This document shows positions 5,973 through 8,225 of a stretch of 8,225 bases of DNA, in pieces. Position 1 is the first letter of the stretch. Every line of letters starts with the position of its first letter. The stretch is from Citricoccus sp. WCRC_4 (GTDB taxonomy: Bacteria > Actinomycetota > Actinomycetes > Actinomycetales > Micrococcaceae): the NCBI GenBank assembly GCA_026645375.1, contig JAPFFX010000159.1:1-8225 (forward strand). Reading direction: 5' to 3'. The position numbers and the translations under genes were made by a program. The notes under the pieces are model-generated. The model saw nothing but the letters and a program-made list of their open reading frames with translations, did no database searches and was not told the origin of the DNA.

Positions 5973-6965
5973 GTGGACGTTCTGCGTATCGTCTCCATCG
6001 CCGCCGTCGTCCTCGGCCACGCCTACGGGCCACGGCTGCCCGGCAGCGAGTACCTGGAGATCTGGCGGATGCCGCTGTTCTTCTTCCTGACCGGCTACTT
6101 CTGGACCCTGGGCCGGCCGTTCGGCCACGAATTGCGCGCCCGCTGGAAGACCCTGGCGGTCCCCTACCTGGTCTGGGCCGTGATCATGAGCGTGCCGGCC
6201 TGGCTGTGGACCCGCGGCGCCCCGGCCGAGTTCTGGCCCCTGATGGCCAGCGGCTGGTACGGGGGAGCGGACCAGACCCCACCGTGGTGGGCCTTCTGGT
6301 TCATCTCGGTGCTGTTCTTCGTGACGCTGCTGCGCCGCTGGCTGGAGGGGTTCCCGCCGTGGGTGGCCTGGGCCGTCTCGGTGGGCGGCCTGCTGCTGGC
6401 CATGATCCCGGACTCGTTGCTGGGCCGGACGCCGCTGGGGATGGGACTGGCCCTGCCCTGCCTGTTCTTCGTCCTGGCCGGGGAGCTGTTCCGCTACCAG
6501 GTCCAGCCCAGGATCACCCGGTACCGGGCCGTGACGGGAACCGGCATCCTGCTGCTGGGCCTGCTGGCGGTGCGCCTGGGCGTGGAACCGCTGAACATCA
6601 AGTTCGCCGGGTTCGGGCAGTTCCTGCTGAGCCCCGTGGTCGGAGCGGCCATGGCCGCCGGGCTCGTGCTCGTGTTCGGCACGGTGGTGGACCGGTTCGT
6701 CCGCGATGCGGCGCCGGCGGTCAATGCCCTCGTGCGCACCGGCACCGTGGTGGTGCTGTTCCACGGGTGGCTGCTGCAGACCCTCGTGGCCCACGGCGTC
6801 CAGGACGACGCCGCGAAGTTCGTCCTGTGCCTGCTCATCAGCTGGTCCGTGGGCCTGCTGATCAACGCCACCCCGCTGTCCCCGTGGCTTGCCGGCGTCC
6901 CGTCCCCGGACTGGTGGACCCGCTGGCGGGCCCGCCGCGAGCTCCTGGCGGGCCGGCACCACTAG
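5973..6965 (+). CDS. Acyltransferase-3 family membrane protein (sugar O-acetyltransferase-like)
   Basis: From GTG 5973 the product is 330 residues and mostly hydrophobic, with roughly nine or ten membrane helices. It resembles the acyltransferase-3 family (PF01757), especially the fucose 4-O-acetylase-like branch, whose members acylate cell-wall or exported sugars at the membrane. The N-terminal VDVLRIVSIAAVVLGHAYG carries the conserved Arg5 and the probable catalytic His16. WRMPLFFFLTGYFW (31-44) and FWFISVLFF (108-116) are typical later segments, and LFHGWLLQ (262-269) is the usual late helix. The start is uncertain. GTG 5973 puts the family motif at residue 1 with almost no cytoplasmic tail and only a weak ribosome binding site. 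The frame is open upstream with no plausible ATG, GTG or TTG, but an ATC (5913) follows GGAGGG (5903-5908) by 4 nt and would add 20 residues. The acceptor sugar cannot be told. Confidence 0.85.
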   Translation: MDVLRIVSIAAVVLGHAYGPRLPGSEYLEIWRMPLFFFLTGYFWTLGRPFGHELRARWKTLAVPYLVWAVIMSVPAWLWTRGAPAEFWPLMASGWYGGADQTPPWWAFWFISVLFFVTLLRRWLEGFPPWVAWAVSVGGLLLAMIPDSLLGRTPLGMGLALPCLFFVLAGELFRYQVQPRITRYRAVTGTGILLLGLLAVRLGVEPLNIKFAGFGQFLLSPVVGAAMAAGLVLVFGTVVDRFVRDAAPAVNALVRTGTVVVLFHGWLLQTLVAHGVQDDAAKFVLCLLISWSVGLLINATPLSPWLAGVPSPDWWTRWRARRELLAGRHH

Positions 6966-7006
6966 GCGACCGACCACACTGGGCGGCCGGCGAGACTAGG
7001 CGGCCG
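6961..7006 (+). repeat. Short direct repeats at the convergent gene ends
   Basis: ACTAGGCGACCG (6961-6972) and ACTAGGCGGCCG (6995-7006) match at 11 of 12 positions, 34 bp apart. GGCGGCCGGC also occurs twice (6982-6991 and 6999-7008). The first copy holds the acyltransferase TAG stop and the second the mfd stop on the other strand, because CTAG reads as a stop both ways. This may be a small tandem duplication or chance in GC-rich sequence. Confidence 0.4.
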
Positions 7007-7010
7007 GCCG
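6984..7010. terminator. GC-rich hairpin between convergent acyltransferase and mfd genes
   Basis: CGGCCGGC (6984-6991) and GCCGGCCG (7003-7010) form a perfect 8-bp stem with an 11-nt loop that contains the mfd stop codon. Such a hairpin between convergent genes could end transcription in both directions. There is no T-tract on either strand, so it is not a textbook Rho-independent terminator. Confidence 0.35.
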
Positions 7011-8225
7011 GTCCGGGAGGAAGATCGCCGTGAGCACCTGGGCGGCCCAGTCGAGCAGCGGCAGGTCCACGAGGTCCTTGCCACCCACCGGCGCGGTCCT
7101 GGGCCGCGGGATCATCACCGCGTTCAGCGCCGGCTTGACCGAGGCCCCCTTGTACATGCGCTTCAACCGCATCTCCCGGGACTCCGGCAGGTCCGCCGGG
7201 CCGAACTTCACGTTCTGGCCCATCAGCATGACCTCGGTGACGCCGGCGGCCCGCGCCGCGTTGCGGAACCGTGCCACGGCCACCAGGTTCTGCGCGGCCG
7301 CGGGCAGCTCGCCGTAGCGGTCCTGCAGTTCCTCCACCACCGCGTCGACCGCGGCGTCGTCGTTGGCCTGGGCCAGGTTGCGGTAGGCCTCCAGCCGCAG
7401 CCGCTCCCCCGGCACGTAGTCGTGCGGCAGGTGGGCGTTGATCGGCAGCTCCACCTTGACCTCGGCGGGGGCGGTCTCCTCCCCGCCCTTGAAGTCGGCC
7501 ACGGCCTCGCCCACCATCCGCAGGTACAGGTCGAAGCCGACCCCGGCGATGTGCCCGGACTGCTCGCCGCCGAGTAGGTTGCCGGCGCCGCGGATCTCCA
7601 GGTCCTTCATGGCCAGCTGCATGCCGGAACCGAGCTCGTTGTGCGCGGCCACGGCCTTGAGCCGTTCCAGGGCGGTCTCCCCCAGGGGCTTCTCCGCGTC
7701 GTACAGGAAGTAGGCGTAGGCGCGGTCCCGGCCACGGCCCACCCGGCCGCGCAGCTGGTGCAGCTGGGACAGGCCGTAAGCGTCGGCGCGGTCGATGATC
7801 AGCGTGTTGGCGTTGGCGATGTCCAGGCCGGTCTCGATGATCGTGGTGGAGACCAGCACGTCGAACTTGCGCTCCCAGAAGTCCACCATCACCTGCTCCA
7901 GCCGGTTCTCGCCCATCTTGCCGTGGGCCACCACCACGCGTGCCTCGGGGACCAGTTCCCGGATCCGCGCGGCCACCTTGTCGATGGACGAGACGCGGTT
8001 GTGCACCACGAACACCTGGCCCTCGCGCATCAGCTCGCGGCGGACCGCCGCGGTGACCTGCTGGTCCGTGTACGGGCCCACGTAGGTCAGCACCGGGTGC
8101 CGTTCCTCGGGCGCCGTGGCCAGGGTGGAGGTCTCCCGGATCCCCGTCAGGGACATCTCCAGGGTGCGCGGGATGGGGGTGGCGGACATGGCCAGCACGT
8201 CCACGTTGGTGCGCATCGTCTTCAG
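6996..8225 (-). CDS. mfd: Transcription-repair coupling factor, C-terminal part (runs off right edge)
   Basis: The frame is open from the right edge to the TAG at 6996-6998, giving 409 residues, roughly the last third of a protein usually about 1150-1220 long. Mfd is a DNA translocase that removes RNA polymerase stalled at lesions and recruits UvrA for nucleotide excision repair. Counting from the first codon at the edge, the superfamily 2 motifs are in order: SATPIPRTL (14-22), VVHNR (73-77), STTIIETGLDIANANTLI (126-143) and the arginine-finger motif QLRGRVGR (157-164). The TRG region characteristic of Mfd and RecG follows (ELGSGMQLAMKDLEIRGAG, 197-215), then the C-terminal TRCF domain (about 255-370) that contacts UvrA in other bacteria. 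Mfd rather than RecG is shown by this C-terminal domain and the NLLGGEQSGHIAGVGFDLY segment (216-234). Nothing looks damaged; the start lies outside the window. Confidence 0.97.
   Translation of the reverse strand: MKTMRTNVDVLAMSATPIPRTLEMSLTGIRETSTLATAPEERHPVLTYVGPYTDQQVTAAVRRELMREGQVFVVHNRVSSIDKVAARIRELVPEARVVVAHGKMGENRLEQVMVDFWERKFDVLVSTTIIETGLDIANANTLIIDRADAYGLSQLHQLRGRVGRGRDRAYAYFLYDAEKPLGETALERLKAVAAHNELGSGMQLAMKDLEIRGAGNLLGGEQSGHIAGVGFDLYLRMVGEAVADFKGGEETAPAEVKVELPINAHLPHDYVPGERLRLEAYRNLAQANDDAAVDAVVEELQDRYGELPAAAQNLVAVARFRNAARAAGVTEVMLMGQNVKFGPADLPESREMRLKRMYKGASVKPALNAVMIPRPRTAPVGGKDLVDLPLLDWAAQVLTAIFLPDRPAA

Noticed and set aside
5805..6977. 390-codon minus-strand frame opposite the acyltransferase
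   Set aside because: It is a shadow of a membrane protein gene: its translation is rich in Gln/His/Gly, as expected for the complement of Leu/Val/Trp codons, and has no domain.
1..8225. Search for mobile elements, CRISPR arrays, tRNAs, rRNAs, phage or defence genes
   Set aside because: I saw no terminal inverted repeats with a transposase, no regularly spaced repeats, no RNA gene sequence and no recognisable defence or phage protein. All genes share similar composition.

Overview
The window is high-GC DNA with G/C-rich third codon positions and dense genes. Gene content and order point to an actinobacterium, most likely of the Micrococcaceae (Arthrobacter/Kocuria/Citricoccus type). That placement is inferred from protein resemblance and from the order lpdA - purine nucleoside phosphorylase - phosphohexomutase, which I recall from Mycobacterium tuberculosis (lpdA, deoD, pmmB). 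I see no mobile element, CRISPR array, tRNA, rRNA or sign of recent transfer.

Layout. Bases 1-613 (minus) hold the N-terminal part of a membrane-anchored protein of unknown function that runs off the left edge. Bases 729-2135 (minus) encode an LpdA-type flavoprotein (NAD(P)H:quinone reductase class) lacking both redox cysteines. After a 93-bp divergent intergenic region, a plus-strand cluster follows: purine nucleoside phosphorylase (2229-3095), an alpha-D-phosphohexomutase of the PGM2-like type (3115-4893), deoxyribose-phosphate aldolase deoC (4904-5554), a small two-helix membrane protein (5609-5878) and a membrane-bound acyltransferase-3 family protein (about 5973-6965). The right end (6998-8225, minus, converging on the acyltransferase) is the C-terminal third of the transcription-repair coupling factor mfd.

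How the genes work together. The phosphorylase, mutase and aldolase form a plausible complete route for (deoxy)nucleoside sugars: nucleoside to (deoxy)ribose-1-phosphate, to (deoxy)ribose-5-phosphate, and for the deoxy sugar to acetaldehyde plus glyceraldehyde-3-phosphate. No deoB-type phosphopentomutase is present here, so the PGM2-like mutase is the natural candidate for the middle step. Two genes of this cluster are preceded by TAGGnT hexamers exactly 7 nt before the start codon, the geometry of leaderless actinobacterial transcripts. One of these boxes contains the stop codon of the preceding gene.

Overall this is a mostly ordinary chromosomal region. I did not find a new biological system. 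The points most worth a second look are the probable mutase role, the leaderless-promoter/stop-codon overlap, the cysteine-free LpdA, and the unresolved start of the acyltransferase.
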